33,004 bases of DNA from Paramacrobiotus metropolitanus. Taxonomy: Eukaryota; Tardigrada; Eutardigrada; Parachela; Macrobiotidae. Shown here piece after piece: positions 9,687 to 23,686 of this stretch. Positions within the stretch are counted from its first letter, which is position 1. Every line of letters begins with the position of its first letter. The stretch is taken from the NCBI RefSeq assembly GCF_019649055.1, contig NW_026570598.1:1-33004 (forward strand). Reading direction: 5' to 3'. A program made the translations under genes and the position numbers. The notes under the pieces were generated by a model. That model saw only the letters and a program-made list of their open reading frames with translations, was not told where the DNA came from and ran no database searches.

Positions 9687-10214
9687 TCGCGCTGACAGTT
9701 TCTGCTGATTTTGCGAATTTTCATTAATTTTTACTGAATCCCTGTTGATCTCCGAGTGGATTTTGCTCAGTTTTCCTTTGTGATTTTCGTGCATTTTGCT
9801 GACAATATTCCTCAGTGCGGAAGTGGCGTTTTATTTTTATTCTCCTGTTTATTCGCGGATGTTTTGCTGAATTTTCATCGGCGATTTTACGTTAATTTCA
9901 ATTGATTTTGCCACTGAAATTCCTCTTTATTTTTCCGACGATTTTCCTGTTTGTGTTTTCTCCGACTGCCGTTTTGCCAACTCACTTTCTCCTGCCAACT
10001 CTCACTTCCACCCCGTCAGGATCCTCTCCTCATTCACCATCTCACTCAGTCACCCGTGGAGGAGGATCATGTCATTCTCGGACGGAGGATGGATTTTGCC
10101 CGCCTTACCCAGTCGAGAGCGTGAGAACTCATTTTCATTTAGTTTTTTATTCCTGTTTTTCATGTTCCTTTCGTTTCTTTTTGTGTTGGGTTCCCCAAAA
10201 GCCGTTTGCGGGGG
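9687..10214 (+). other. T-rich 3' spacer of the retroelement
   Basis: No ORF of note. The first 270 bases repeat short variants of GATTTTGC and TGAATTTTC, giving a loosely periodic, U-rich RNA. The end holds only a short purine run (GCGGGGG, 10208-10214) directly before the right LTR, which is the only candidate polypurine tract and is weak. Confidence 0.5.
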
Positions 10215-10604
10215 TGACGGAATATGGTGTACAGTAGCAGCGATGTACGTACTTCTATACATCTGTACTCGTACTTGTCGGCTATATTTTGTACTTTCTC
10301 GCAGTTTCTCTTTGTTTTGGGTTATACTTTTGGTTTTCTAACTGGACGCGCTTCGCGCCTATATAAGTCCGAGAGTTACAGGATTTTGGTATCAGTTGGT
10401 TGGCATTCGGAGTTTGGCAGTGTGAGAGTTTTCTATTAAAATCTATCGTCGGAATGCAGTCAGATTCTCGCTTCGCGTAGTTCGTAGCTTACACATTTTT
10501 CTTGGCTATGCCACATTGAAATTATCAGCTCATTCTCTGTCGTTGAGTCAGGTCGGTAGGATAGATATTACGGTATTATCCCTATCGTACTCGTCTCTCC
10601 GTCA
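10215..10604 (+). repeat. 3' LTR
   Basis: It starts TGACGG directly after the G run and ends ..CGTCA, a conventional TG..CA form. TATATAA lies at 10360-10366, the initiator near 10392 and ATTAAA at 10435-10440. It is three bases shorter than the left copy, all in T-rich runs. The flank from 10605 (GTGAT) is the only half of a possible target duplication that can be seen. Confidence 0.93.
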
Positions 10605-10663
10605 GTGATTTACTAGGTTCAGAAGTGGCAGACCTTTGTTAATCATACTGCAATTGATTACAG

Positions 10664-11527
10664 GATGCCCCGCGGTGCAGCCTCCAGAAGTGGCTGATGG
10701 CTTGGACCATTTTTCCGGATTCAAGTTGGATGTGTGGTCGTGTGGTGTGACCTTTTTCAGTTTATGTGCGGGCAACTCGCGATTTCCGTTTGTCGGAGAA
10801 ACGGTGTACGAATTGTTTGCTAATATTTCTGAGCGTCCCCATGAAATGCCCAAAGAAATTAAAGATGCTGACCCCGAATTTTGTAACTTGATTGACGTAA
10901 TGCTGGAGAAGAGGGAAGCGAATAGGTACGGCACAGCACATTATGAATGTAATCGGAGTTGTTGTCCGTTGGTTTCTGCGCTACTGAATTGTATTTTTTT
11001 GAGAGATTGGTTAACTTAGTATAATACTGGTTTCATTACACTGCTTTTAGGCCGTCACTGGACGCCGTGCGCCACCATCCCTGGGTTCGGCGGCACTGGC
11101 CGATGCCACCGGCGGGAATTCCCATACAGGAAACTATTGATAAGGCCGCCGTTCGGTCGGTGGACAGCTTCCTGCCCTACATCAAGTCTTATTATCACTC
11201 CAGCGCCCGCACCAGTCGAGCTGGCAGTATTTGTTGTACTACAGGTGGACGCATACAGCATCACCATCACCACTGTAAGTTATTATACGTCTTGGACAAT
11301 TGTTTTTGTTGCTGAACCTTCAAGTTTTTCTAACAACCTCGCTTGAGGTGTAGAACAGTGGGGTTAGCCATGTAATATTTTCAGGATTTCAGCTATTATG
11401 ATTAGCACAGTACCAGCAAGATGGTACCAGTATTGTATATGGTGATATAGCGATTTCACTTTTGAGCAACGCGATGGGGCAGCTGAAAGCTGAAGTCGAA
11501 ATGAATAATAAGGGCATACTACGGTAA
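10664..11527 (+). CDS. STK11: STK11/LKB1 serine/threonine kinase, 3' exons only
   Basis: Exon 10664-10925 encodes CPAVQPPEV (the APE-type motif of subdomain VIII), then FSGFKLDVWSCGVTFF (subdomain IX). It splices through a 125-base intron to exon 11051-11274, giving EANRPSLDAVRHHPWVRRHW across the junction, which matches the end of the LKB1 kinase lobe. SVDSFLPYIKSYY follows the lobe, then a His-rich stretch before a strong GTAAGT donor. A phase-compatible exon at 11406-11527 ending in TAA is possible but unsupported by homology. LKB1 activates AMPK-family kinases with STRAD and MO25. The N-lobe, HRD and DFG motifs are absent because upstream exons lie beyond the retroelement and outside the window. 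Confidence is high for the first two exons only. Confidence 0.85.
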
Positions 11528-13147
11528 TTTTATTGATGGTATGGCCTTTTGGGAACTTTTTTCGTGTTGGACTGTTTTTTAAATTAATCAGCTGTTAGCG
11601 AGTAGGTTGGAAATTCGTAAGTTGCGATTCGGGTTATTTATTCAGGATCAGGCTAAATTAATGTGTTTTTAATGGATGATCTCGAGGGTACGGATGTGTT
11701 TACGTAGCCGCCAGGGTCGACTAGGGTCTGAGGTTTACCAGGCCGAATTTTAATGTCATCAATCTTGACGTGGTAAAATATTGCTTTTGCGGTAGAGAAG
11801 CGACCGAATGAAAGCCTCGCTGGAAAAAGAGAACTTTTTGCTTGAATTATTTATTTTCTTTTGGAATGTGAGTACGGCAAGCTTTATTGCCAGAAAGCAG
11901 TAAACTTTGTTTAGCTACGAAGGTTGTTAAACATTTCGATAATTTTCCTGTTTTCGGTGTGCTGTGGTGTTGGTGGTGTTCGCGTAGTGTGGTACTGTCG
12001 ATGTGTGATTATAGTACTTGACAGTACTGCAACAGTAATTTAGGTTTGTGTGTGGTAAGCGGCATTTAAAACAGTGTCATAAATTACAAAGTCTCAGACT
12101 CTCAGTGTAAGTGTTGCTTACAAGCCTGTAAGTGTAATTTGCAGATCTTGGTGTATCGGCGCGCTACAATTTAGGTCAACAGGCATAATTCTTCCTGAGA
12201 GCGCATGGTTTACAGTAGACTTGCTGCTGATTAGCCTTGATTTTCCAGCAGCGACCCGATTTACGTCGCCGTTTATTATCCAGGGTCACATTCACATACG
12301 CCTACGATCGATTTGTTGATAATCCCTCATTTTCTGTCGGTGTTTTTCACAGATCCCCGCTGTCATTCGCATCATCTGGTACCGCACAACAGCACCTGGA
12401 AATCGTGTCGACCCAACCATGATCGACGTCGAACGTCCATTGAGTCGCGACTTTAACGCACAATAACAGTATCCGGAGTATTCATAAACATAGAGATGCT
12501 ACTAATCGTCGTGCCACTATCGATGAAACCGCTACTGGAGAGCATTCAGTAGGCGCGGCCACATTGGACCGGTCTGAGTGCTGAGCAAGGTTGTTTTGCT
12601 GTCAAAAAGTGGAAGCTGTGTAGAGTTACATGAATTATGTATTAGATAGACAGTTTGAGAGTTCGCTTGCAGCTATTATGGGTATGGTTTTTTGGACACT
12701 TGGTCTTTGTTTGTTGACATGTTGATTTGTACAGCATTATTCCGGTACGTTTTTTGTTTCTTTGTTCAGCCTGTGTTTATGCTATAGTGCGCCTTTTTTC
12801 TCGTTTAAATCCCGTCGGCTTTCAAAGTTTCAGTCTTCTGTTTGATACGGTCCCGTTCTGTTTTGTGTTGGAATTCGCTTCTTGGCGAGCTTTTTTGTTG
12901 ATTCGACGAAACGAGTTCCTGATTAATTGATTAAAACCACATGTGACTTGAACTGGCCAAGACTATCAAAACGTTCTCTAATAATATAAATTAATTCTAA
13001 AACCAATCAACAAAATTCTGCCAAATCATGATCACAAGAGGTGGCAACGTATCCAAAAATCTCATAAATTCAAACAGAGATAACATTCAAAAAGAAAAAT
13101 GAGAAAAACAGTGCTACAGCAAAACGTGGAAATCAGCACCACAAAAA
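11528..13147. other. No clear gene; possible STK11 3' exons or UTR
   Basis: No homology is visible. One stretch hints at coding: after acceptors near 12248 and 12351 there are open + frames. One of these runs from about 12352 to 12467 and ends PLSRDFNAQ before a TAA. They could be distal STK11 exons, since invertebrate LKB1 tails are long and poorly conserved. The remainder is AT-rich and without structure I could recognise. Confidence 0.3.
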
Positions 13148-16005
13148 TTAAACATGTTGAACGGAAGAGACCGTCGATTCTGCACGTGAATTCTGTCTCG
13201 AAAACGCCGATTTCGGTGGTGGAATATTCAACATCACGTTCCACTGTTCAAGAGTTGGCCAACCAATCATCGCCAGATCATCTTCGTTATATGCTTCCAT
13301 CAACAGCTTGTGCATTCTTTCCAGATTTCTCCATATATTTGTTCTCACCGGTTTATACAAAACATACTGTGTATCCACGCTGATCAAGTATAACAAAAAC
13401 TGATCCAGCATAGCGGGCAACTCCACCTTCACATTCCTGTAGACCAACGCCACGATTTCTTTAACTTCCGTTGCAGTCGAAAACGACTGATTCCGCAGTT
13501 TTACCGAGCTACTGGGCTTCTCCATACTCAGTACCACATCGGCTTTATCCAGAAATTCGGGCAGCGGTCCCAAGACTTTCTGCGTGACGTAATCAACTAG
13601 ACGCAAACAGATGTTTCGTAGCTGCACATCCACTTCTTTCCGACAGTCTATCACGCTAGTACGAATATCGGGGGCACTGCTCAGGAAAAAGTCCAACAAT
13701 GCATTACGACTGCTTAGCGAAAAAATGGAAGATTTACGCTGGACAATGCCTTTAGCAGCGCCCATAACTCGACTGAAGTCTAGCGAATCCTCTTCCGTGC
13801 TCAAATCCATTTGAAATAAAGTTAGGTGTTCCCGCAACACAAGGATATGAGAAATCAAAAACAAATCACAATGTAGACGGCCCTTCGCCTTAAAAGTTCC
13901 TCCGCGGCTTTGTGCAAGGATTCCAGAGTACGAAAAATCACCTCTTGAGCCACTATCTGCAAATGCGAATGTAAGGATTAGGGCATACTGGGAATTTAGA
14001 GGGCTCTGAAAATTTTAAGGAGTGCTCATGATCTAACAACGCACAATAAAACACCAAGGCAAAGCCCGCACACGACACGAGGCACGGCTTATATTATACG
14101 ATTTGGAAGTTTGCCATTTAACCGAAGTTTTAAAGCCCAAATTAGTAACGCATTGACAGGAATCGTTCAGCAAAAGTGAGCAAAACGTATCGCAGTAGCT
14201 CTTCAGAGGTGCTACTAACGAAAAACAGAACCGCATAACGCTCTTAATATACATCAGTCAACACTGCCAGAAAGCCCATCTTACCTTGAAAGATTGTGCA
14301 TCCAAACTCTGATATAGTTTGGTCAAGCCAACTGCTCTCCTTAAAGTCGGATACCAGAACCCTTGTGATTCAACAGAAAACAAATATCGTTCTCTTCGAC
14401 AACCCGCGAACTCATCGATGACACAGACATACGACTGGAGATTCGATGCCGCGACTCCTCTTTGGATGTTTCCAACAGCTGATGCAAAATTTCCAGTTTT
14501 TCCGGGTAAGCAAAATCGCCCTTATTCGGTTTGAATCCGACAATTTCGGCCAAGACAAAGTTAGATACCCTAAACATGAGCCGCTCTCTGCAATCGGCCA
14601 GTAGTACCCGAACAAACTCGACAAACGGAGCCATTTCTTGACTAGCGTTGGCGCTGTGCTCACGAAGCACTTCCTGATTGAGAAAGCAGCACACATCCGA
14701 TATCTTCTCCACCAGATCCATATGTATAATCTCTGGACGGATTCCATCATAAAATATCTGACATATCTGCGATAAATATTCTGTCAGCATGGGGGCGGGT
14801 TGTGTGAAATACTGATAATACAACCGAAACTCTTCTCGGCATACTCGAGCCAGAAAGCTGCAAGCAGCCCGCAGGAGTTCGGTAATATTCTGTTTGGAAT
14901 TGCGACGAAAATCCACTACCGATGTCTGCACAAAGGATCGAGAAGTTTCGTTCGCGATGCAAAATATAATCTGTGACAATCCTGCACCAGATCATTATAA
15001 ATAGCTGGAAACTGTACGCCACGATCATCGATATTTTTCAAAAGTAGACGTATACTCCCGGAATGCTGCTGGAAAACAGAGTAGAGCACCGAGAAGGTGT
15101 TATGGACACTTTCACCGGCGGCGACGGCCTGCATCACTTCAGCGACGGCACGTTGGAAACTGCGGTCCACTTCATTGCGAATTAACGCCGCAGCTTTGGA
15201 CAATAACTGCGAATATCTGGAAAAAATCTTTAAATTATTTTTGTTTATAATCTAATAAAATAAAAAGTAATGAAAAAATAATAAAAAATACTACGTAGTT
15301 TACTTTGATAATAACTGGTAAGTGTTGTATTTTTGGTAAAGCACTTCTGGTGCCAATCGCAGATCGACACTAAACTGCTCTTGTAAAACTGGTATAAACT
15401 GCAAACAGCCAAATACCTAGTTCTATACAACGGTGCTTCTTTAAAATCCGGATTCGCGGTAACATAATCCATGTTATGCTGCAACTTATCCAGCCACTCT
15501 AAAACGCTTCGTTTCCCACGTTAACAGCCGGGGCGTTCAGCTGCACAGCCAGTCGGTCGTAATCCAGCAGCGGTTCCATTCTGGCATGCAATGCATCGGC
15601 TTTGGACACGAGCTGGTTCTGCGCCGACACCAAATCCTCACAATCGCCGTACAGCGCATCCGTTTTGTCCTGGACGGTTTTCAACGTGCCCATCAAAGAT
15701 TCCAATTCTTTCTGTGCATCACCCAGATGGGATTGAATCGTCTTCCCATTGCAGGAGATGATCGAGGCGAGCACGCTCAGTTCGCAACTGCGGAGAAAGC
15801 TGGTCGAGAATGACGGATGCTGATTTTTCATCGGGCACGTTGCTCCTAGATTGTGGAGTGTCTTGTTCACCATCGGATGAGTTACTGGAGCAAACGCTTT
15901 CTCCACAAGAAAAGCAAGATCTTGATAAAGCTCTTGTTGACGCTCCGTAAGATCAGCGACGCCGGGCTCGTATTCCCACAATAATAATCGCGAATCATTG
16001 CTCAT
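13148..16005 (-). CDS. COG3: Conserved oligomeric Golgi complex subunit 3
   Basis: Three exons: 16005-15417, 15216-14285 and 13956-13148, joined by 200- and 328-base introns. The start MSNDSRLLLWEYEPG aligns with the N-terminus of human COG3. YVTANPDFKEAPLYRTRYSQ forms across intron 1, GFWYPTLRRAVGLTKLYQ is the conserved central block, and LFLISHILVLREHL and PVRTNIWRNLERMH are conserved near the end. COG3 is a lobe A subunit that tethers vesicles in retrograde traffic within the Golgi. Four single bases are missing relative to the family frame, at A/T runs 15501-15504, 14932-14934, 14377-14380 and 13889-13895. With these the coding length is 778 codons exactly. I read them as assembly errors, though a recent pseudogene is possible. 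Confidence 0.93.
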
Positions 16006-16822
16006 TGCAGAAAATTCGTTGAGTCCAATAAATAAATCCGAATATTCTGACACGGCAGTGCCAGCGCTTATAAAATCACAAAACAAAGAATTTATACAAA
16101 CTGAGAGCCACGGTTTACATGTTGGCAGTGTCGCACCTGTGACAAGTGACTTACTTGCCTTCCTAATATAAAAACGCAACAAACAATCGAATTAAACGTA
16201 TTCAAATCAAGATTCTTCCATTCACACTGACGATAGAAATAGTAAATAGTTTGATGATACTTTGATCACACCACGATCAAACCATTTTTGCAATGTCCAG
16301 AGCTCCAGATTTTAAGCTAGAAGCAAATCAATCCAGCAAAAGAACGAAGAATACGAAGTAAATAAAGTGTACAGAATTTACAAAGTAAAATAATAACCAC
16401 AAAAAATTATCTTAAACAATAAACACCTAAAAAGTTAAAAACGCAAAGCAAAAAGTGGAATGAAGTTTTGTACGAGCAGTGTTTCCACGTGGCCTTACCT
16501 ACCTACTATAGAGTTTGCTCGGAGTTGGTAGCGGAACCTCAGCACTCCACGAGAAATAAAGGTTAGCCACGCTACGCCTCTTGCGGAAAATTTCGGCATT
16601 TCAAAAGTTTTGTCATGGTGCTCAAATTTGTAATTTCCATTGAAAATAAAAAATGGTTCTGTTTTTGAAACGGTTTAGCATGCCTGTTCTTATTGCATTG
16701 TGAAGTTTTCCACATGAAGTATTCTTGGTTGTACAGATTCCTGTCATCGGTTTTCTTAAAATACTTTGGATACAGAACTTTGAAAGCTTTCGTATTTTGC
16801 GAACTACCTTCAGTCTGTAATC
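16006..16822. other. Divergent intergenic region between COG3 and KRI1
   Basis: The two genes start 817 bases apart on opposite strands, so this stretch should hold both promoters. It is AT-rich (16180-16460 especially). I see no TATA box at a credible distance from either ATG, and no ORF with family resemblance. Confidence 0.4.
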
Positions 16823-19926
<3,104 letters not shown>

Positions 19927-20737
19927 GTTACAGATTGTATGGTGATGGTTTTGTCACTTTTGTGTTTCGTAAAATGCTAATGGCATGTCATTATGTTCGT
20001 GTTTTAGCATTAGATGAGAATTGTTGAATCTTTATGCGGTATGGTGATCCCGGATATACCCGTGCAGATGAAAAGCTTTAGCTGGATTTAACGGGGCAGT
20101 CCGGGCAGACAAAATTAATGCAGCAAATGCAGATGCTTGCGTACGTGACGAATTAATGTAAAAGTATAATTAGAACTTGAACAATTTACTAACCAAGTTA
20201 AAGTAACAAATATAATGCTAGTACTCGTACAGTAATTACATAAATTTTCGTGTCTGACCATGAGTTTCTATCTCACAGGAGCGAAGCATTCACCTCCCCT
20301 AGGTCCGGTTACCTGAGTATCCGGATTTTTATTGATAGATTTTCATTTATGAACCGAAAGGCATAAAAATTATTATTTGCTGAAGTCATTTGTCAGTCAT
20401 ACTATTTGCTTTTTTAATTTTTAAGATAAGGTTTTTTTATAGTTTATAGCTTGTAATTTTATCTGTTTTATGAAGTTTTATGAAAAACGGTGCTAGATTT
20501 TAGAATCTAAATCCAAACAGCAAACATGTTGAAGGTACCTGATGGCTGCGCCAGCGCCACTACTGGCTGATACTGTGCATGTTCTCGTAGCTAAATAACC
20601 ACTACAGTCAGCACTGAATACCATTAGTGCGTAATGCGTATATTTCCTTCAGTCAGTCCGCAAAAGCAAAGATGTAGTACCGCAGCTGGACCGTGGTGGC
20701 TACACTTTGTTTCTCCCAATTTGAAAATTTTTAAAAA
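19927..20737. other. Intergenic, no gene seen
   Basis: AT-rich sequence between KRI1 and NDUFAF5. No ORF, repeat or RNA gene is evident. A GTACTCGTAC motif at 20220-20229 equals one in the LTR (51-60). NDUFAF5 promoter elements must lie in the last few hundred bases, but none is recognisable. Confidence 0.4.
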
Positions 20738-22132
20738 ATGAGGAACGTGATACGGAATTTCAACGATGGTGCCTCCAGAGTCCAGCGACTCCGTGCGCGC
20801 AGTACAGTACACTCGCTCCGGCAACAGTACTATTCGGTTTCTCCAGGGCCTAGTTCAGCTTTTCAACGCTACTCCTCGTCGTCCTCTGTTGCTCCTCAAA
20901 CCGCGGATAATCTGAAGCGTCGAGAAACCGTTATGAATGTGTTTGACCGGACCGCCAAACTACGCCAGCGGGAACGAACGGTAGCTCTTCCCGATTTCAG
21001 CACCAAGACGTATGATTACATCCGCTCCGAAATCGGCTACCGTGTGGCCGATCGAATTAAGGATGTCAGCAGGAAGTTTGAGACCGCTGTTGATCTCGGC
21101 TGTGGAAAAGGTGTGCGTAAAGTTTCTGTTTACTGCAGTTTGCATAATGCGACTTCGCAGCGATTTTTTATCCTTTCTATGCAACAGATATTTTAATATT
21201 TGTATTTTTTCGTAACTGAATTTTTTGATCGCTCTGTTAGCTCCATAGCACATAAGTTTGTCTTTTTATTGTTTTATAGGCTTTATAGCTCCTCATGTCT
21301 ACTCGGATATGATAGGGAAATTGCACCTTATCGATTCCTGTCAGGCGATTCTGGATGTCTCCGCCGCTTCGCCCGAAGTGGAAACCATTCGCTGTCTGAA
21401 TGATGAAGAAGCTCCATTACCCTTTGCCGCCAACAGCCTCGATCTGGTGGTGTCCAGTCTATCGTTGCACTGGGTGAATGATCTTCCCGGAGTCTTTCGC
21501 AATATTTGGTCCACTTTGAAACCTGACGGGTGCATGATAGCCGCCATGTTTGGCGGTGAGAGTTTATTTGAGCTGCGCAGCGCCTGCAGTTGGCGGAACT
21601 GGAGAGGAAGGTGGATTTTCTCCGCATATTTCACCCTTCACCAGTATTACGGATCTGGGGAATTTGCTCAACAGGGTGCATATATTTTGATATTTTTATA
21701 TTAATAAATATTTGCGCTCAACAGTTTTGAACTGCACGTGGTTGTTGAATGCAAGGCAAGTTTGGGAAGTTGCAATTTAATTGTTTGTTACAGGCCGGCT
21801 TTACACTGTTGACCATGGATATTGATGAATTGACAGTTATGTATCCGTCTATGTTTGAGTTAATGTGGGATCTGAAAGGAATGGGAGAAACTAATGCTGC
21901 ATGGTCCAGAAAGCTGCGTCTACCTCGGGATACGCTGCTGGCGGCAGCCTCTTTGTACCGAGAAAATTACGGAAATAAGGACGGACAGGTGCCTGCCACC
22001 TTTCAGATTTTGTACATGATCGGCTGGAAGCCGCATGAATCGCAGCGGAAACCGGCGGAAAGGGGATCAGGACAGGTTTCACTCAAGGATTTAGGCAGCC
22101 TGGATTACAACAAAGCCAAGAAAAAGTCGTGA
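20738..22132 (+). CDS. NDUFAF5: NDUFAF5, mitochondrial complex I assembly factor
   Basis: Three exons: 20738-21110, 21280-21675 and 21794-22132. Residues 1-65 are Arg/Ser-rich and nearly free of acidic residues, as in a mitochondrial presequence. The class I methyltransferase fold follows: [11 protein letters not shown] (motif I, across intron 1), [62 protein letters not shown] and [14 protein letters not shown]. Human NDUFAF5 hydroxylates an arginine of NDUFS7 early in complex I assembly, despite its methyltransferase fold. Two bases are missing near 21578-21583 and 21606-21607, each shifting the frame inside exon 2. With both restored the total is 370 codons. Confidence 0.96.
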
Positions 22133-22246
22133 AAGTACTGTTGACAACTTGTTGGTTGAAGCGATGGACGAATTCCATGCAGTTGTGTGTTTTTGTCTTT
22201 CTAGTCAGGCGTACAAGCCGAGACAGCGTAAACGAAGTGCAGTAAT

Positions 22247-22252
22247 AATAAA
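22247..22252 (+). terminator. Poly(A) signal of NDUFAF5
   Basis: AATAAA lies 115 bases after the stop codon, followed by GT/T-rich sequence (AGTTTATTGGTGTCCTGTGT) suited to a downstream element. Confidence 0.6.
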
Positions 22253-22606
22253 GTTTATTGGTGTCCTGTGTCATTGAGTGCGCACTAATGCTGACCACTT
22301 AATTTTTGACAGTTTTCTGCTTGTACTGTAAATAAAGTACTGAAAATTCTGAGGATGCCACTTCGGATATTTTAATTTCTCTGTTTCGCTACCGCATATT
22401 TAGGCTTTTGTTAGTTTAGTGTATGCCGGAGTGCCGATGGACTCAATGCTCGTGCCCCTAGCCTACTAAAAACTGTGAGCTCAGGAGCTTACTCAGCATG
22501 GATTTGAAGAAAGTAAAAAAATTAGCAGTAGTCCATTGTCCAACTCGTACAGTCAGTATTTCACTCAGTAATGCCGTTTAGAATAAAACGAAATAATTAA
22601 GGCAAA
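22253..22606. other. Intergenic, no gene seen
   Basis: A stretch between the NDUFAF5 poly(A) signal and the first MITE. No ORF or family resemblance. A second AATAAA occurs near 22331. Confidence 0.35.
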
Positions 22607-22608
22607 TA

Positions 22609-22686
22609 CTGTATTTTCACGAGTTCAAGGGACACGAAAATGCCCTAGGTCTGCTCGCAGCCACCCGGGGCCTGCAGCTACGTTCA
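22609..22686 (+). repeat. Left terminal inverted repeat of the 789-base MITE
   Basis: Pairs with 23320-23397. Includes GGGACACGAAAATGCCC and GGCCTGCAGCTACG in both copies. Differs from its partner at two C/T positions. Confidence 0.88.
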
Positions 22687-23319
22687 GTTCTGCTCACTCA
22701 GCCCTGAAATTAAAAATTAATTTTTTGAATTTGCTATTGCTCATTACGGGCTACTGTTTGAAGTTTCACAATCCGTAGTACTCTTCGTTTCTGGATATCC
22801 ATGATTATCTAACAAGTTGTGTTAGCAGAATTATAATGGCAAATTCGCATTGCTAATTGGCCCAAAATTATAATTCTACTGACTGCTGCATTGTGTGCCA
22901 GTGGCTACCCCTGGCCAGGGGGGGAACTAGAGACAACATTGTTCCTTGCGTTTCTGCAGAATCGTTCAGGTTTTCTCTATGTTCTATCATTTGTTTTGGT
23001 TTTCGGAGTGCATGAGTTCTTAATTTGAGCGAGGTAAGACCGTATCAATCAGACTGTGCCAATCTTTGTGTACTGATCAGCACGAACAAAATCTATCAGT
23101 GGTCCTGTCCCATCAGCAGCTACGCCGTCGTTTCAAGTCGTAAAGCGCTTGTGCAAAAGCCGAGCTGAGGGAGTTACTATTGTTTTTCCGAATTATTGCG
23201 TTCAGAATTTCGTAGTGGATATCCAAAAAAGAAGGAAAAAGATGTACTACTCGAAGTGGTAGTTTTTTCGAAACTGAAAATTCCCTGCAGTTGTGAACAG
23301 CATTGTCAGTGAATCAGTT

Positions 23320-23397
23320 TGAACGTAGCTGCAGGCCCCGGATGGCTGCGAGCAGACCTAGGGCATTTTCGTGTCCCTTAAACTCGTGAAAATACAG
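23320..23397 (-). repeat. Right terminal inverted repeat of the 789-base MITE
   Basis: Reverse-complement copy of 22609-22686, ending ..GTGAAAATACAG before the TA flank. Confidence 0.88.
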
Positions 23398-23416
23398 TAA
23401 TTATTTTGCTTATTTA

Positions 23417-23684
23417 GGAACCATCCATAAATTACGTAACGCAAGTAGGGGGAGGGGGGAGTCTTTAAAACGTTACGATTTATGACATAGGGGAGGGGGG
23501 CTTTAAAAATTTTGTTGCGTTTTGTTAAATTTATGACGTCACAATGGTGTCGCTTATGGGATTTTGAATTTATTACGTAACGCTTAGGGGAGGGGATCTC
23601 AGTTTTGTTAGCATTGGTGACACAGGGGGAGGGGAGTATTTCAAAACCGTGAATTTTGGCGTTACGTAATTTATGGATGGCCCC
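23417..23684. mobile_element. Second MITE, 268 bases, with G-rich internal repeats
   Basis: Ends at 23417-23442 and 23659-23684 are inverted copies over 26 bases with two mismatches, sharing CCATCCATAAATTACGTAAC. TA flanks both ends (23415-23416, 23685-23686). Inside, four G-rich tracts (about 23446, 23491, 23587, 23625) recur, most preceded by a TTACGTAACGC- or TATGACATA-like box and followed by a TTTAAAA-like stretch. So the interior looks built from repeated units. It starts only 17 bases after the previous MITE's TA. I recall similar CATAAATTACGT ends in other invertebrate repeats but cannot confirm it here. Confidence 0.8.
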
Positions 23685-23686
23685 TA

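Larger units (their letters stand above)
1..10604 (+). mobile_element. Ty3/gypsy-type LTR retrotransposon, full length
   Basis: Two near-identical direct repeats (1-393 and 10215-10604) flank a primer binding site, gag, protease, RT, RNase H, integrase and a third ORF, all on the + strand. The domain order with integrase after RNase H, the RT and integrase motifs and the GPY/F-like end place it in Ty3/gypsy (Metaviridae) rather than copia or BEL/Pao. The coding region is split into about fifteen frames, while the LTRs differ at only a handful of positions, so the insertion is young. It lies in sense orientation just upstream of an STK11 exon. The left flank and the target-site duplication cannot be checked, because the window begins at the LTR. 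Confidence 0.95.
22609..23397. mobile_element. Non-autonomous DNA transposon (MITE), 789 bases, long inverted ends
   Basis: The first and last 78 bases are inverted copies with two mismatches (22609-22686 and 23320-23397), beginning CTGTATTTTCACGAG. A TA dinucleotide lies directly outside each end (22607-22608 and 23398-23399), as expected of a TA-targeting element such as Tc1/mariner. The interior has no transposase ORF; it holds a small hairpin (22827-22837 with 22867-22877). The near-identity of the ends suggests recent mobility or strong constraint. Confidence 0.88.

Noticed and set aside
15245-15484. Separate small minus-strand protein
   Set aside because: Its N-terminal part is the end of COG3 exon 1 and the rest is intron 1 read through; splicing at 15417/15216 restores the family sequence.
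13148-16005. COG3 pseudogene
   Set aside because: All four breaks are single missing bases in A/T runs, introns and conserved blocks are intact, and neighbouring genes show the same error type.
23440-23640. CRISPR-like or satellite array from the G-rich repeats
   Set aside because: Units are irregular, few, and enclosed by transposon inverted ends in an animal genome.
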